Assembly: GCA_002495905.1 (NCBI GenBank)
Contig: DAHJ01000022.1
Location: 1 to 64,000 of the forward strand
Length of the DNA: 64,000 nt
Direction: 5' to 3'
Origin: Thaumarchaeota archaeon UBA223
GTDB lineage: Archaea > Thermoproteota > Nitrososphaeria > Nitrososphaerales > UBA57
Positions within the stretch are counted from its first letter, which is position 1. Each line of letters opens with the position of its first letter. Both the position numbers and the translations under genes were made by a program. The notes below the pieces were generated by a model. It ran no database searches and had not been told where the DNA came from. It saw nothing but the letters and a program-made list of their open reading frames with translations. Shown in pieces: positions 9,280-18,056 of the stretch.

Positions 9280-10143
9280 TTATAATTTATTTTTTTTAAT
9301 TAGGCCAAGATATTTTTGTAGTTTTTTGAGTTCGGATGATTCCATAGACCAAGAATGAGAAGAAGTAGGAAAATTATTTGTGTTAATATCATCTTTATAA
9401 TCACTAAGGGCATTCTGAGTTTGTGTCTTTAAGTCGGCATATTGCTTAACAAATTTAGGATTTAATGAATCATTAAGATTTAGTAAGTCATGTAAAACAA
9501 TAATTTGACCATCACAATAACGACCAGAACCAATACCAATAGTAGGAATAGTTAGAGATTCAGAAATGATTTTTGATACTTCTTCGGTGATCATTTCAAG
9601 AACAATGCAGAAAGCTCCAGCTTGTTCAAGTTCATGTGCGTCTTCTATCAATTGTTTTGCTGAAGAATAACTAGATCCATGAACTTTGTATCCATCCCAA
9701 GATTGTGCCATTTGTGGTTGTAAACCAATATGACCCATAACAGGTATACCTGCTTTTGTTATTGCACGAATTGTTTTTGCAAGATGTCTATCTCCTTCAA
9801 TTTTAACGGCTTGCATGCCTCCTTCTTTTATAAAACGACCTGCGTTACGAATAGCATCGTCAACAGATGCATGATAAGACATGAAAGGCATATCCCCAAC
9901 GAGAAGTGAGTTAGTAGCTCCACGTGAAACTGCTTTAGACATAAGGAGCATTTCTTCCATAGTAGCAGGAGAAGTGGTTTCATATCCAAACATTACCATT
10001 GCTCCTGAATCCCCAACAAGAATTACATCAATTTCAGAGTCATTCGCAATTTTCGCAAATGAATAATCATAGGCAGTAATTGCAGAGATTTTCTGAGAAT
10101 TTGCTTTCATATTGGATAATTTTTGGACATTCAACAGCAACAC
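9280..10143 (-). CDS. panB: 3-methyl-2-oxobutanoate hydroxymethyltransferase
   Basis: Ketopantoate synthase: transfers a hydroxymethyl group from methylene-tetrahydrofolate to 2-oxoisovalerate, the first committed step to pantoate. Family motifs are present in order: SAITAYDYSFAKIAND, VGDSGAMVMFGYETT, the metal-binding LVGDMPFMSY, EGGMQAVKIEGD, GHIGLQPQ, and IGIGSG with the C-terminal DGQIIVLHDLL. Length is 287 residues, slightly above the bacterial 264-280. GTG at 10143 is the apparent start, 13 bases after the preceding stop. It belongs to the four-gene CoA block. Confidence 0.93.
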   Translation of the reverse strand: MLLLNVQKLSNMKANSQKISAITAYDYSFAKIANDSEIDVILVGDSGAMVMFGYETTSPATMEEMLLMSKAVSRGATNSLLVGDMPFMSYHASVDDAIRNAGRFIKEGGMQAVKIEGDRHLAKTIRAITKAGIPVMGHIGLQPQMAQSWDGYKVHGSSYSSAKQLIEDAHELEQAGAFCIVLEMITEEVSKIISESLTIPTIGIGSGRYCDGQIIVLHDLLNLNDSLNPKFVKQYADLKTQTQNALSDYKDDINTNNFPTSSHSWSMESSELKKLQKYLGLIKKNKL

Positions 10144-10156
10144 CTGTAATTAAGTA

Positions 10157-10918
10157 TTAAGTAGACAAATCTATTAATCTTTTAGACATGAATCGTAGTA
10201 TTAATTGTAATTGTTTTTGATTATTGAATTTGTTTACTATTTTTTGAAGGTCGTCGAGTGAAAGATTTGACATATTTTCTGATTGATTAACCATTTCAGG
10301 AATGACACGAATTATATTATCAATAATACTAATATCAGACATAATTGAAGTACGAGATAGTGGATTTAAATCAACAGTAATTACTGTTTTATTCATTTTT
10401 TTCAAGAATTCAGTTCTATCGCCATCTTCTAATGGAACAAAAATTACATCGGCAGAAAATATTCCTCTTTTATCAATAAATTTTCGATCACTTTTTAGAT
10501 TAGGAATCTGAGTAAGAAATTTTTTATTTATACCATAAATATCCATAGCGCCATGATTTTTCAATAATTGAGAAATCTTCTTTGCCCTAGTTGAACTTTT
10601 ATGGAATAGATTGATTTCAATTTTTGAATTAGTTAATTTAGCTAAATTAACTAATTCTTTAGAACATAAAGCAGCAGAATTTCCATTAACAGAAATTACA
10701 GAATTAGATAATAGTAACAATGCAGTTGCAACCCGAATTGTTTTGAGTGAAATTTTATTGGTAGTTTCTCCTAAGATATAATCAAATGCTTCACCACGGC
10801 CATGGGCAATTAAACCGTATTGAGAAAGGATACCAGAGTCGTAAGAATCAATCATCGTATTTCTAATCTTAAGTGAATGGGCACGAGGATGATCTTTAGG
10901 AATATTATGTTTAGTCAA
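10157..10918 (-). CDS. 4-phosphopantoate--beta-alanine ligase (phosphopantothenate synthetase, archaeal type)
   Basis: Joins 4-phosphopantoate and beta-alanine, the archaeal replacement for bacterial PanC. I place the start at TTG 10918, giving 253 residues beginning MTKHNIPKDHPRAHSLK; the IPKDHPRxxSL opening, YGLIAHGRGEAFDYILGE and SVNGNSAALCSKELVNLA are family landmarks. The frame stays open upstream to 11044, but that part lies over the end of pantoate kinase and translates to a hydrophobic stretch without family resemblance. The TTG start overlaps the pantoate kinase stop by eight bases, suggesting coupling. Confidence 0.88.
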   Translation of the reverse strand: MTKHNIPKDHPRAHSLKIRNTMIDSYDSGILSQYGLIAHGRGEAFDYILGETTNKISLKTIRVATALLLLSNSVISVNGNSAALCSKELVNLAKLTNSKIEINLFHKSSTRAKKISQLLKNHGAMDIYGINKKFLTQIPNLKSDRKFIDKRGIFSADVIFVPLEDGDRTEFLKKMNKTVITVDLNPLSRTSIMSDISIIDNIIRVIPEMVNQSENMSNLSLDDLQKIVNKFNNQKQLQLILRFMSKRLIDLST

Positions 10919-11810
10919 TGACTCTTGCTCCTGTATGATTAATTGGAGAGAACAAAATATGACCAGTAATATTAGATTTGAGGAATAAATTATAAAATTC
11001 ATTAGTTTCATTAACATTAAGAATAGAGAAAAGTGAATTGCCAAACAGATTCATACTACAAGTCATATCAAATCTATCAGCAAGTTTCATAAATTTATAA
11101 AATTCTGATGGAAAGAAATTAATTTGTAAAGAGAAGTTTCTAGATAATTCCAAGAATTTATCAGGACTAGGATCATTAGTTAAATGTTGTAAAGAATTTT
11201 TACCAGCCATATTAATTAATTTAATTAGTTTCTGATTATTTAGAATATTAGAAGTGGACAATGAACCTGAAGTAAAGGATACTACAACTTTATTATTGCC
11301 AACGGGAATTTGTCTAACTTTACCAATTCCTGGAGCGCCTGGATGGGAACGAATTTGTACACCTCCATGATATGCGCCTAAAACAGTTCCTAAACCTGTT
11401 CTGCAATAGATTTCAGCAATGTGAGCTTTCTGAGCTGCTTCAGTTTTAGTAAAACCAAGATTAAGTAATTCATTAAGCGCATAAGAAAGACTAAGTGCAG
11501 AAGAACCACTAGAACCATATCCAGATAGAATCGGAATATTGACAAAATGATTAATGACAATTTCATGTTGGAAATTTGAGTGGTTAATCATTTGATTTAC
11601 AACGGATTTAGAAACAATGGCATTGGGATAAGGTACTCCATTGATATTAATTCTTAATTTGAATTTATTAGAAGGTAAAGCATCAACAGTAGTCTCAACA
11701 CCTTTTTCAAGACAAACACCTGCTCCAGTAGAACCAGTTAATAATTGATTTTTTGAATGATTAACTTTAAAGAAACCTGTAATGTAGCCGGGAGAAAATG
11801 AAGTAATCAA
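10911..11810 (-). CDS. Pantoate kinase (GHMP superfamily)
   Basis: ATP-dependent kinase making 4-phosphopantoate, the archaeal step before phosphopantothenate synthetase. The 299-residue protein opens with SFSPGYITGFF, has the GSTGAGVCLEKGVET segment typical of archaeal PoK (26-40), and the GHMP phosphate loop ILSGYGSSGSSALS at about 94-107, then YCRTGLGTVLGAYHGG. It overlaps the synthetase gene and starts the CoA operon at TTG 11810. Homoserine or mevalonate kinases are the alternatives within GHMP, but context and motif layout fit PoK. Confidence 0.9.
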   Translation of the reverse strand: MITSFSPGYITGFFKVNHSKNQLLTGSTGAGVCLEKGVETTVDALPSNKFKLRININGVPYPNAIVSKSVVNQMINHSNFQHEIVINHFVNIPILSGYGSSGSSALSLSYALNELLNLGFTKTEAAQKAHIAEIYCRTGLGTVLGAYHGGVQIRSHPGAPGIGKVRQIPVGNNKVVVSFTSGSLSTSNILNNQKLIKLINMAGKNSLQHLTNDPSPDKFLELSRNFSLQINFFPSEFYKFMKLADRFDMTCSMNLFGNSLFSILNVNETNEFYNLFLKSNITGHILFSPINHTGARVID

Positions 11811-11905
11811 GATATAATTACAATATACAGCGATATTAATTAAAATTAATCAGGATTTAGTTAGATTTTCGAAAATGTTAAAACTAATAGCAGTTATTTC
11901 CTAAT

Positions 11906-13552
11906 ATGCAGACTAATAAGCAAAATTTGGGTCGGCAAAATAAATTCATATTTGTAACTGGCGGAGTGCTTTCCGGAATAGGAAAGGGAATTGTTACAGC
12001 GTCTATAGCAAAACTTCTTGATTTATATGGAATATCTACTACTTGTGTAAAAATTGATCCTTACCTAAATGTTGATGCAGGGACAATGAATCCATTTGCG
12101 CATGGTGAGGTATTTGTAACAGATGATGGAGGAGAAACGGATATGGACATTGGAACATATGAAAGGTTTTTGAATAAAGAATTATCAAAAATTCATAATT
12201 TAACTACTGGACAGGTTTATTTAGATGTAATTGAATCAGAACGAAAGGGAGATTTTCTAGGTGAATGTGTACAAATTATTCCGAATATAACAAATTCAAT
12301 AAAAGAAAAAATAAGACGAGTTGCGGAAGTTCAAGAAAATGGAATTGTATTAGTAGAATGTGGAGGAACTGTAGGAGATATTGAGAGTTTACCATTTGTA
12401 GAGGCGATAAGGCAATTAAGATTAGAACTTGGTAAAGAGAACTCCATATTTATTCATGTAACATTAGCGCCAATAATGGGTCCAGTTGGTGAAGAAAAGA
12501 CAAAACCAACTCAACATAGTGTTCAAGAATTAAGGAGAATAGGCATACAGCCAGATATAATTGTGGTGAGAAGTGATAAACAATTATCATCTACATCCAA
12601 AAAGAAGATTTCATTATTTACAAGTGTAGAATTAGAGAGTATAATTTCTAATCCTGATGCAGAATCAATTTACAGTGTTCCTGAAAATTTGTATAATGAT
12701 GGAATAATTACGTCAATTATTGATAAATTGAAATTACCATCTAGAGAAATGAATTGGAAGGATTGGAAGGCAGTTTCGAAGACATTTGGTAAGAATAAGA
12801 AAACTATCAATATTGGAATGGTAGGTAAATATGTATCATTAACAGATAGCTATGTCAGTGTAAATGAAGCATTATCACATGCAGTAGCAAGTATGAATTG
12901 CAATATTAAATTGGAATGGGTTGAAAGTGAAGATTTTGAGAATGATATAGAAAATCTAAAGAAATTAGACAAATATGATGGAATAATTGTGCCTGGAGGA
13001 TTTGGAAAAAGAGGAACAGATGGAATAATGTTAGCGGCAGATTATGCGAGGAATAATGCAATACCGTTCTTAGGATTATGTTTTGGTTTCCAATTAGCAC
13101 TAATTGCATTTGCTAGATATGTATGTGGATTAGATGATGCAAATTCAATAGAATTAGATCCAAAAACAAAAAATCCTATTATTAACATATTGCCATCACA
13201 AAAAAAGATTAAAGAAAAAGGTGGAAGTATGAGATTAGGAGGCCACGATATAGAATTAGTTAAAGGTACACTTGCGCATAAAATTTATGGGAAAAATATG
13301 ATTAGACAACGACATAGACACAGATTTGAATTTAATAAAGAATATCAAGAATTGTTTGAAAAAAATAATATTACATTATCTGGTTTTAGTGATGGGGGAA
13401 GACGTACAGAAATATTAGAAATTTCTAATCATCCATTCTACATGGCTACACAATATCATCCAGAATTTCTAAGTAGACCAGGTGAACCTGAACCGATTTA
13501 TAATAATTTCATCAAAGCGGTAATTGAAAAGAAGAATTCAATGAAAAAATAA
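11906..13552 (+). CDS. pyrG: CTP synthase
   Basis: Aminates UTP to CTP using glutamine-derived ammonia. The 548-residue protein has the N-terminal synthase domain with FVTGGVLSGIGKGIV (16-30), KIDPYLNVDAGTMNPFAHGEV and DIGTYERF, and a C-terminal class I glutamine amidotransferase domain with PGGFGKRGTDG, the nucleophile Cys in FLGLCFGFQ (about 392), and QYHPEF (about 515-520). Length matches the family. It is transcribed divergently from the CoA operon across a 95-base AT-rich gap and stops one base before the convergent OB-fold gene. Confidence 0.97.
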   Translation: MQTNKQNLGRQNKFIFVTGGVLSGIGKGIVTASIAKLLDLYGISTTCVKIDPYLNVDAGTMNPFAHGEVFVTDDGGETDMDIGTYERFLNKELSKIHNLTTGQVYLDVIESERKGDFLGECVQIIPNITNSIKEKIRRVAEVQENGIVLVECGGTVGDIESLPFVEAIRQLRLELGKENSIFIHVTLAPIMGPVGEEKTKPTQHSVQELRRIGIQPDIIVVRSDKQLSSTSKKKISLFTSVELESIISNPDAESIYSVPENLYNDGIITSIIDKLKLPSREMNWKDWKAVSKTFGKNKKTINIGMVGKYVSLTDSYVSVNEALSHAVASMNCNIKLEWVESEDFENDIENLKKLDKYDGIIVPGGFGKRGTDGIMLAADYARNNAIPFLGLCFGFQLALIAFARYVCGLDDANSIELDPKTKNPIINILPSQKKIKEKGGSMRLGGHDIELVKGTLAHKIYGKNMIRQRHRHRFEFNKEYQELFEKNNITLSGFSDGGRRTEILEISNHPFYMATQYHPEFLSRPGEPEPIYNNFIKAVIEKKNSMKK

Positions 13553-13858
13553 TCACTCAGTATTAGAATTAAGTAGAATAAACAATTTACCATAATATCC
13601 GAGATTAAATTGAATTTGATTTCGAAATTCATTAATGTAGCCTTTTTCAAGTCTTATTTCAGAATTTATTTTAATTTTTTCAATCATTGATCCCCATATA
13701 TTAACAGGAATAGAACCAGAGTCATCTTGAACAGTTATAGTTGTAACTTTTTCTACACTACCGGATTTTAGAGAGACGTCACGAGATTGTCCAACATAGG
13801 TAACAACTCCTCCAATGTTTACGTTTTTTTGATCGTTTTGAAGTTCAGAGATTCTCAC
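13553..13858 (-). CDS. Single OB-fold nucleic acid-binding protein
   Basis: A 101-residue protein that fits one OB fold of the RPA/SOSS-B type: VNIGGVVTYVGQSRDV, a lysine-containing loop, TITVQDDSGSIPVNIWG and IRLEKGYINEFRNQIQFNLG. Such proteins bind single-stranded DNA or RNA; RPA-like single-domain proteins are common in archaea. The GTG start at 13858 overlaps the pdxT stop (GTGA), so translation is probably coupled to the vitamin B6 genes even though no functional link is obvious. Confidence 0.78.
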   Translation of the reverse strand: MRISELQNDQKNVNIGGVVTYVGQSRDVSLKSGSVEKVTTITVQDDSGSIPVNIWGSMIEKIKINSEIRLEKGYINEFRNQIQFNLGYYGKLFILLNSNTE

Positions 13859-14472
13859 AGTGTTTCTCGAACCAATTCAATAAGGTATTTATGAAATATT
13901 ACAGTGTTGGAGAGTTCTGGATGAAAACAAGTTCCAATAATATTCCCTTGTTTAACAGCTACAATTTCATCATTCAACTTTGCGAGGATTTCAACGTTTG
14001 AACCAATACTTCTTATACGTGGTGCACGAATGAAAACACCTGTAAATTTATCCAAGCCAAATTTAGGAATTGGGAATTCAGATTGAAAAGATTCATGCTG
14101 ACGGCCAAATGCATTACGTTCAGTTTCAATATCAAGTGATCCTAGAAGTTTTTGTGATGTATTTGAAGAATTTTGAACAATTTGGTTTGATAAGAAAATC
14201 AATCCTGCACAAGTACCTAAAACAGGCATACCTTGAGTAATCTTCTTTTTAATAGAAGAATGAAAGTCAGAGACGTTAGATAATTTGCCAATAGAAGTGC
14301 TTTCGCCTCCAGGAATAATTAATCCATTAATTGAGTCAATTTCTTCTGGATATTTGATTACACTAACAATTCCGTCAATAGTAATTTCGTGGAATGCAGA
14401 TTTGATAGAAGCAACATGTTCTTCTACGTCGCCTTGTACACCAAGAATTCCAATGTTAACTTTTTTCATCAT
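13855..14472 (-). CDS. pdxT: Pyridoxal 5'-phosphate synthase glutaminase subunit
   Basis: Glutaminase partner of PdxS; releases ammonia for PLP ring formation. The 205-residue class I amidotransferase shows [12 protein letters not shown], the oxyanion-region [12 protein letters not shown], the nucleophile Cys in [10 protein letters not shown] (about 88), and the His-Glu pair in CFHPEL (about 183-185). It overlaps pdxS upstream by four bases and the OB-fold gene downstream by four bases. Confidence 0.95.
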   Translation of the reverse strand: MMKKVNIGILGVQGDVEEHVASIKSAFHEITIDGIVSVIKYPEEIDSINGLIIPGGESTSIGKLSNVSDFHSSIKKKITQGMPVLGTCAGLIFLSNQIVQNSSNTSQKLLGSLDIETERNAFGRQHESFQSEFPIPKFGLDKFTGVFIRAPRIRSIGSNVEILAKLNDEIVAVKQGNIIGTCFHPELSNTVIFHKYLIELVRETL

Positions 14473-15422
14473 ATACCACGGTCCTGCATTTTAAAGTCTA
14501 AGTTATCTCCAAGTCCAACCATAGATTTTTTTTCATCAATCATTTCTTGTGCTTCAGCAACCACGTCAACTTTATCATAAAAAGTAGTAGCAAGTACAAT
14601 CGCAGATGCTCTTTCCAAAGGATCAGAAGATTTGTAAATTCCTGAACCAACAAAAACCCCGTCGCAACCAAGTTTCATCATTAGTGCTGCATCAGCAGGA
14701 GTTGTTATTCCACCTGCAGCAAAATTTACAACAGGTAGTTTGCCAAGACGGCCAGTTTCAGCAACAAGTTCATAAGAGGTATTTAGTTCTTTAGAAATAC
14801 GGAATAATTCTTGTTTATCTTGTTTTTGATAGAAGTAAGATATTTTTGCAATGTCTTGATTAATTGCACGCATATGTCTAACAGCTTCCACGACATTTCC
14901 TGTACCTGGTTCGCCTTTAGTACGCATCATAGATGCTCCTTCTTCAATACGGCGAAGAGCTTGTCCTAAATCTTTAGCGCCGTCGACAAACGGAGTAGTA
15001 AAATCCCATTTCCAAATATGAGAAGATTCATCTGCAGGAGTTAAGACTTCTGATTCATCAATCATATCAACACCAGAATTTTCAAGTATGATAGCTTCAG
15101 AAATATGACCTATTCGGCATTTAGCCATAACAGGAATAGAAACACTATTAACTACATCTTTAATGATTTTCATGCCTGCAGTTCGTGCAACGCCGCCAGA
15201 TTGACGTACTTCAACAGGTAATTTATCAAGAACCATAACAGCTACTGCGCCAGCTTCTTCAGCAATTTGAGCTTGATTAACATCAGTAACATCCATAATA
15301 ACTCCATGTTTAAGCATATGAGCAAAACCACGTTTCAGTAAAATGGTGCCAGTTTGAGAATTAAGATTATCAGAATGTTTTCGAGAAAGTAAAGGATTTT
15401 GTGGTCCAACTAATGAGATCAT
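14469..15422 (-). CDS. pdxS: Pyridoxal 5'-phosphate synthase lyase subunit
   Basis: Builds PLP from ribose 5-phosphate, glyceraldehyde 3-phosphate and ammonia on a TIM barrel. Among its 317 residues the catalytic positions are visible: D44 ([10 protein letters not shown]), K101 ([10 protein letters not shown]) and K169 ([11 protein letters not shown]). The C-terminal part contains [18 protein letters not shown] and GSGIYKS. The N-terminus carries about 20 extra residues before [15 protein letters not shown]-like box about 26 bases upstream of ATG 15422 suggests a leaderless transcript shared with pdxT and the OB-fold gene. Confidence 0.96.
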   Translation of the reverse strand: MISLVGPQNPLLSRKHSDNLNSQTGTILLKRGFAHMLKHGVIMDVTDVNQAQIAEEAGAVAVMVLDKLPVEVRQSGGVARTAGMKIIKDVVNSVSIPVMAKCRIGHISEAIILENSGVDMIDESEVLTPADESSHIWKWDFTTPFVDGAKDLGQALRRIEEGASMMRTKGEPGTGNVVEAVRHMRAINQDIAKISYFYQKQDKQELFRISKELNTSYELVAETGRLGKLPVVNFAAGGITTPADAALMMKLGCDGVFVGSGIYKSSDPLERASAIVLATTFYDKVDVVAEAQEMIDEKKSMVGLGDNLDFKMQDRGI

Positions 15423-15440
15423 TCTTATTCAATATCTCAT

Positions 15441-15452
15441 AGATATAATAAG
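15441..15452 (-). promoter_or_regulatory. TATA box for pdxS-pdxT
   Basis: The minus strand reads CTTATTATATCT, centred about 25 bases before the pdxS ATG at 15422. That spacing is what a leaderless archaeal mRNA would need. The remaining part of the 68-base gap to metK is AT-rich with a T-run on the minus strand just after the metK stop, compatible with a terminator. Confidence 0.4.
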
Positions 15453-15490
15453 TAAAAAGTATTTTTTTGTTATTTAACTCAATTAATAAA

Positions 15491-16591
15491 TTATAACTTT
15501 TCGGATTTTTCCCAAGGAACATTTTTATTACCAAAATGTCCATAGATGCAATTTTTTGAATATTCGGTGAAATTGAATAAATCAAATTTTCGAATGATGC
15601 CGAGAGGTGTCAAGTCTTGAGATTCAGTTATCAAATCAGCAATTGATTGATTATCTCCATTAGAATCAACATAAAGTGAAGTAGGCTCTTTAATACCTAT
15701 AGCATAACTCAATTGTATACTGCACCAATCTGCAAGTTCGCTTAAGACAACATTTTTGGCAAGCCAACGAGCCATATATGCAGCTGATCGATCTACTTTA
15801 GTTGGATCTTTACCCGAGAATGCGCCACCGCCATGAGGAGCATATCCTCCATAAGTATCTGCAATAATTTTTCTTCCCGTAAGGCCGGAATCACCTTGAG
15901 GACCACCAATAACAAAGTTGCCAGTTGGATTAATTAGAAATTCAGTACGAGTACGATCGATTAGATTACCGCAGGATTCTAGAATAGCAGTTTCAGCAAG
16001 TTCCTTGGCAGAATTATTAGCGCCGTTAGCATGTTGAGTTGAAACTACAACTTTGGCTATGTGTTCAGGAACATTATCTCTATAAACAATACTTACTTGA
16101 CTTTTAGAATCAGGGCCAAGAATATCAGGATTTTTATTTCGAAGAATTTGTAAATGTTTCAATATTTCATGTGAATAATGGATAGGGGCAGGAAGAAGAG
16201 AAGGAGTATCTTTACATGCATAGCCAAACATTAAACCTTGATCTCCTGCACCAAAATCATCAGTTCCTAATGCAATATCAGCCGATTGGTTATGCAAACG
16301 ATTATCAATTTTCAGATTTTTCCAATGAAAGCCGTCTTGTTCATAACCTATCTCGCGAACTTTATCGCGAATAATAGATTCGACTTCATCATTATCGGGA
16401 TTAAAGTTTTTAGTTTCACCGAAGACAAGTACATAATTAGTAGTATTAGCAGTTTCAATACCACAACGAGTAGTTTCATCACCTGAAGACAATGCAGCAT
16501 CAACTAGTGCATCGCTAATTTGATCAGCGACTTTGTCAGGATGTCCTGAAGATACTGATTCGGAGGTAAAAGTAAAATTATTATTATTCAT
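15491..16591 (-). CDS. metK: S-adenosylmethionine synthase, bacterial/eukaryotic type
   Basis: Makes SAM from methionine and ATP. The 366-residue protein carries the classical MetK signatures: SESVSSGHPDKVADQISDA (9-27), the GAGDQGLMFGYA loop (about 114-125), and GGGAFSGKDPTKVDRSAAY near 253-271. These belong to the bacterial/eukaryotic MAT family; most archaea instead use the divergent archaeal MAT with little similarity. It starts 12 bases after the LSm gene on the same strand. SAM-dependent methyltransferases elsewhere in the window depend on this product. Confidence 0.95.
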   Translation of the reverse strand: MNNNNFTFTSESVSSGHPDKVADQISDALVDAALSSGDETTRCGIETANTTNYVLVFGETKNFNPDNDEVESIIRDKVREIGYEQDGFHWKNLKIDNRLHNQSADIALGTDDFGAGDQGLMFGYACKDTPSLLPAPIHYSHEILKHLQILRNKNPDILGPDSKSQVSIVYRDNVPEHIAKVVVSTQHANGANNSAKELAETAILESCGNLIDRTRTEFLINPTGNFVIGGPQGDSGLTGRKIIADTYGGYAPHGGGAFSGKDPTKVDRSAAYMARWLAKNVVLSELADWCSIQLSYAIGIKEPTSLYVDSNGDNQSIADLITESQDLTPLGIIRKFDLFNFTEYSKNCIYGHFGNKNVPWEKSEKL

Positions 16592-16603
16592 AATGAAATA
16601 ATG

Positions 16604-16873
16604 TCACATTAGTATATCAGGTCTAATATTAATAAATAAAACATTATTTCCACGGATAACAACTTTGCCAAAGTTTGCAGACAATGACCCATCGGCAAAT
16701 TCTTCTGCGTCATTCAGAATTACATTCATATAAGCATCGACATTAGTCATTTTGCCACGATATTCAATATCATTTTTTAATCGAACCATGACATTTTTGT
16801 TAACGGATCTTTGTAACTTGTTAAGTGGCTTTGTTATCTTTGTGTCTGAATTGTTGTTAAAGTTGTTACTCAT
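16604..16873 (-). CDS. Sm-like (LSm) RNA-binding protein
   Basis: A small ring-forming RNA-binding protein. The 89 residues have the Sm1 motif (NVMVRLKNDIEYRGKMTNVDAYMNV, roughly 27-51) and the Sm2 motif (GKVVIRGNNVLFI, about 69-81) with the usual IRG signature, preceded by a polar Asn-rich N-terminus. Archaeal LSm proteins bind U-rich RNA and tRNA precursors. It is the first gene before metK. Confidence 0.93.
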   Translation of the reverse strand: MSNNFNNNSDTKITKPLNKLQRSVNKNVMVRLKNDIEYRGKMTNVDAYMNVILNDAEEFADGSLSANFGKVVIRGNNVLFINIRPDILM

Positions 16874-16894
16874 CTAAGAAAAAAACACGTAAAC

Positions 16895-16926
16895 AAAAAT
16901 AAAAAGCTTGGTATTCTATAAATACC
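16895..16926. promoter_or_regulatory. Divergent promoters for LSm-metK and the RadB-like gene
   Basis: In the 74-base divergent gap two TATA-like elements lie side by side. On the minus strand CTTTTTATTTTT (16895-16906) is centred about 27 bases before the LSm ATG, which would make that mRNA leaderless. On the plus strand CTATAAATA (16916-16924) is centred about 28 bases before the RadB-like ATG. The latter also has AAGGA at 16935-16939 about eight bases before the start codon, so a slightly longer leader is possible. Confidence 0.4.
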
Positions 16927-16947
16927 ATATATTTAAGGAAGATTCAG

Positions 16948-17673
16948 ATGAATGACTATTTTGCCAATATTAGCGGATTTGAATTATTAGATCATAAAAA
17001 ACAAAGAAAGATAACAAGGCATAAAACAGGATTAAAGGAACTAGATGTGGTTACATATGGATTTCCAACAGGTACAATTATAGATTTGTTTGGACCCAAT
17101 TCTTCAGGTAAATCACAAATCTTATTCCAAACAGCGGTAAATACATCAATTAAGAATAAAAAAATTCTATTTATTGATTCATCAGGAAATTTTCGACCTG
17201 AAAGAATTATTCAACTCAGTGAAGCAAAGAATTATGATTCCAAACTAGTCTTGGATAATATTTACACTTATAGATGTAATTCGTTAGATAAACAATTAGA
17301 AACTATTTCTATGATTAAGGAATTTATTGACAACAACAAAATAACTTGTGTAATGATAGATGATTTAACAAGGAATTTTACTGAACATCAATTTGAATTA
17401 AAGAATGAGATGCGTAATATATTAAGAAGTTATATTAGAGAACTATCAGATTTAGCATGGAATAGAAATATTGCAATAATAACAACAAATACTATAAGAG
17501 CAAGAATTGACAATTCAAACTTGAAAGAACATGAAACATATGATTTCTTAATAAATAGACTAATACATCTGAAAGTTAGTTTAAAAAGAATGGATGACAT
17601 ATGGTTAGCAAGAAATAATGATGGAAAACAATGTATTTTTAATATTTCAAAAGAGGGGATAGGTAAAGTCTAA
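16948..17673 (+). CDS. RadB-like RecA-superfamily ATPase
   Basis: A 241-residue RecA/Rad51 core without the N-terminal DNA-binding domain of RadA, which is the hallmark of archaeal RadB-like paralogues. Walker A is GPNSSGKS (49-56), preceded by the typical TGLKELDVVTYGFPTGTIIDLFG. A Walker B-like CVMIDDL lies at about 134-140, and IAIITTN near 177 corresponds to the L2-proximal strand. These proteins assist recombination. It ends in TAATG, overlapping the next gene by one base. A KaiC-like or other RecA paralogue is the alternative. Confidence 0.8.
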   Translation: MNDYFANISGFELLDHKKQRKITRHKTGLKELDVVTYGFPTGTIIDLFGPNSSGKSQILFQTAVNTSIKNKKILFIDSSGNFRPERIIQLSEAKNYDSKLVLDNIYTYRCNSLDKQLETISMIKEFIDNNKITCVMIDDLTRNFTEHQFELKNEMRNILRSYIRELSDLAWNRNIAIITTNTIRARIDNSNLKEHETYDFLINRLIHLKVSLKRMDDIWLARNNDGKQCIFNISKEGIGKV

Positions 17674-18056
17674 TGTCAAAAGAATCAATTAATGAATGTA
17701 TAGAAAAGATTATTGCAAAAGATTTTACTCGTGCAAAAGCAATAATATCAGAACATCTGAAGAATTCAAAAAATGATAAAATAATTGGTTCTACTTTTGC
17801 GTTAGAAGGTATAATCACAAAATATTCAGATAAAAATTTAAACATAGAGGATTCATTAGAAGATTTTAAAGTAATGAAGAAAAGTATTAATTCAAAATTA
17901 TCATCGGTGTGGATAGATGATTTTGAAAAAGGTTACTTTTCAGTGTGGAAGATATTTACAAAAAATGCAGTAGAAGAACTAGATAAAGAAAGTATTGTAG
18001 ATAATCCAAGTGAAAAGGAACAATCCGATGAAACTGCCGATTCCAGTAGTGAATAA
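17673..18056 (+). CDS. Uncharacterised helical protein with acidic tail
   Basis: I do not recognise a family. The 127-residue protein is mostly charged and probably helical (residues 1-100), with a C-terminal low-complexity acidic tail (EKEQSDETADSSSE). Its ATG shares a base with the RadB-like stop (TAATG), so the two are almost certainly co-translated and may work together, for example as a partner of the recombinase. The last 78 bases overlap the convergent membrane protein gene. Confidence 0.7.
   Translation: MSKESINECIEKIIAKDFTRAKAIISEHLKNSKNDKIIGSTFALEGIITKYSDKNLNIEDSLEDFKVMKKSINSKLSSVWIDDFEKGYFSVWKIFTKNAVEELDKESIVDNPSEKEQSDETADSSSE

Noticed and set aside
10919..11044. N-terminal extension of phosphopantothenate synthetase
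   Set aside because: The 42 extra codons overlap the pantoate kinase gene and show no family resemblance; TTG 10918 gives the usual length.
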